DNA from: Bradyrhizobium sp. CSA112
GTDB taxonomy: Bacteria; Pseudomonadota; Alphaproteobacteria; Rhizobiales; Xanthobacteraceae
NCBI RefSeq assembly: GCF_029051645.1
Contig: NZ_JAACFS010000001.1
Span: forward strand, 186,001 to 250,000
DNA: 64,000 nt
Direction of reading: 5' to 3'
Below are positions 63,813 through 64,000 of the stretch, piece after piece (position 1 is the first letter of the stretch; every line of letters starts with the position of its first letter). Both the position numbers and the translations under genes were made by a program. The notes under the pieces were generated by a model. It did not search any database, had not been told where the DNA came from, and saw only the letters and a list, made by a program, of their open reading frames with translations.

Positions 63813-64000
63813 ATGATCGATATCGGCTTTATTGGCCTCGGCACCATGGGGCGCCCGATGGCAGGCCATCTCCAGGCCGCCGGCCACCGCCTGTTCCTGC
63901 ACGATGTTGGGCCCATTGCACCGGAGCTGGTCGCCGCGGGCGGCGTGGTCTGCAAGTCGGGCAAGGAAGTCGCCGAGCAGGCCGACGTCGTGATCGTCAT
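63813..64000 (+). CDS. glxR: Tartronate semialdehyde reductase, N-terminal part
   Basis: The ATG at 63813 has GGGGAG upstream. The visible 62 codons encode the Rossmann start of a beta-hydroxyacid dehydrogenase (MIDIGFIGLGTMGRPMAGHL), and the window ends inside the domain. In the gcl-hyi-glxR context it should reduce tartronate semialdehyde to glycerate with NAD(P)H. The rest lies outside the window. Confidence 0.88.
   Translation, partial: MIDIGFIGLGTMGRPMAGHLQAAGHRLFLHDVGPIAPELVAAGGVVCKSGKEVAEQADVVIV

Overview
The window is high-GC alphaproteobacterial DNA. Gene content and style point to Bradyrhizobium or a close relative: many small conserved rhizobial proteins, DUF1127 proteins, an oxalate/formate module, and GC-rich palindromic intergenic repeats. 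No rRNA, tRNA, CRISPR array, insertion sequence or phage gene was found. The species call is an inference from gene style; no marker gene is present.

Layout. 1-4450: the start of a His-rich secreted protein (cut by the window edge), small proteins, an ATC-hydrolase-like protein, and an ECF sigma/anti-sigma pair next to a secreted DUF4394 protein. 4541-10496: a complete NAD-dependent molybdenum formate dehydrogenase operon read on the minus strand as fdsG-fdsB-fdsA-fdhD-fdsD. 10715-18133: an MddA-like methyltransferase, a DUF1127-like protein, a winged-helix/TPR regulator, an orphan ABC-type binding protein, a membrane adenylate cyclase and a LysR regulator resembling formate dehydrogenase regulators. 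18135-31094: a PleC-like histidine kinase, a cation diffusion facilitator, a LysR/NTF2-like divergent pair, a DUF2846 lipoprotein gene interrupted by an in-frame stop, and assorted metabolic enzymes. 31404-37009: a cytochrome P450, an AT-richer block with a methyltransferase and small proteins, then a PPi-type phosphofructokinase next to a class V fructose-bisphosphatase/aldolase. 37377-40448: a DUF459 protein, a fumarylacetoacetase-family pseudogene and a ketopantoate-reductase-like protein.

40603-54633 is the core: an oxalate catabolism locus with a CBS-domain protein, OxlT, a TctCBA transporter, a 45-residue protein, Frc, Oxc, a GntR regulator and an NDP-forming acyl-CoA synthetase. A DUF2147 gene and a DUF2975/HTH pair sit inside it. 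Six 17-bp sites close to TGGYAT-N5-ATRCCA lie upstream of six transcription units in this block, including gntR-oxc-frc and the divergent synthetase. They are the best evidence for a single locally controlled regulon, probably operated by the GntR protein. 54835-64000: an IclR regulator, an NYN/LOTUS protein, DUF1127, a second ketopantoate-reductase-like protein, a secreted unknown protein facing an amidase, and the glyoxylate operon gcl-hyi-glxR (the last cut by the window end).

How the genes fit together. Oxalate enters by OxlT and perhaps TctCBA. It is activated to oxalyl-CoA by Frc or, by inference, by the synthetase. Oxc decarboxylates it to formyl-CoA, and Frc releases formate. The Fds dehydrogenase oxidises formate to CO2 with NADH formation. 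Gcl, Hyi and GlxR can turn glyoxylate, reachable from oxalyl-CoA, into glycerate. The window therefore encodes most of an oxalotrophic energy and carbon pathway.
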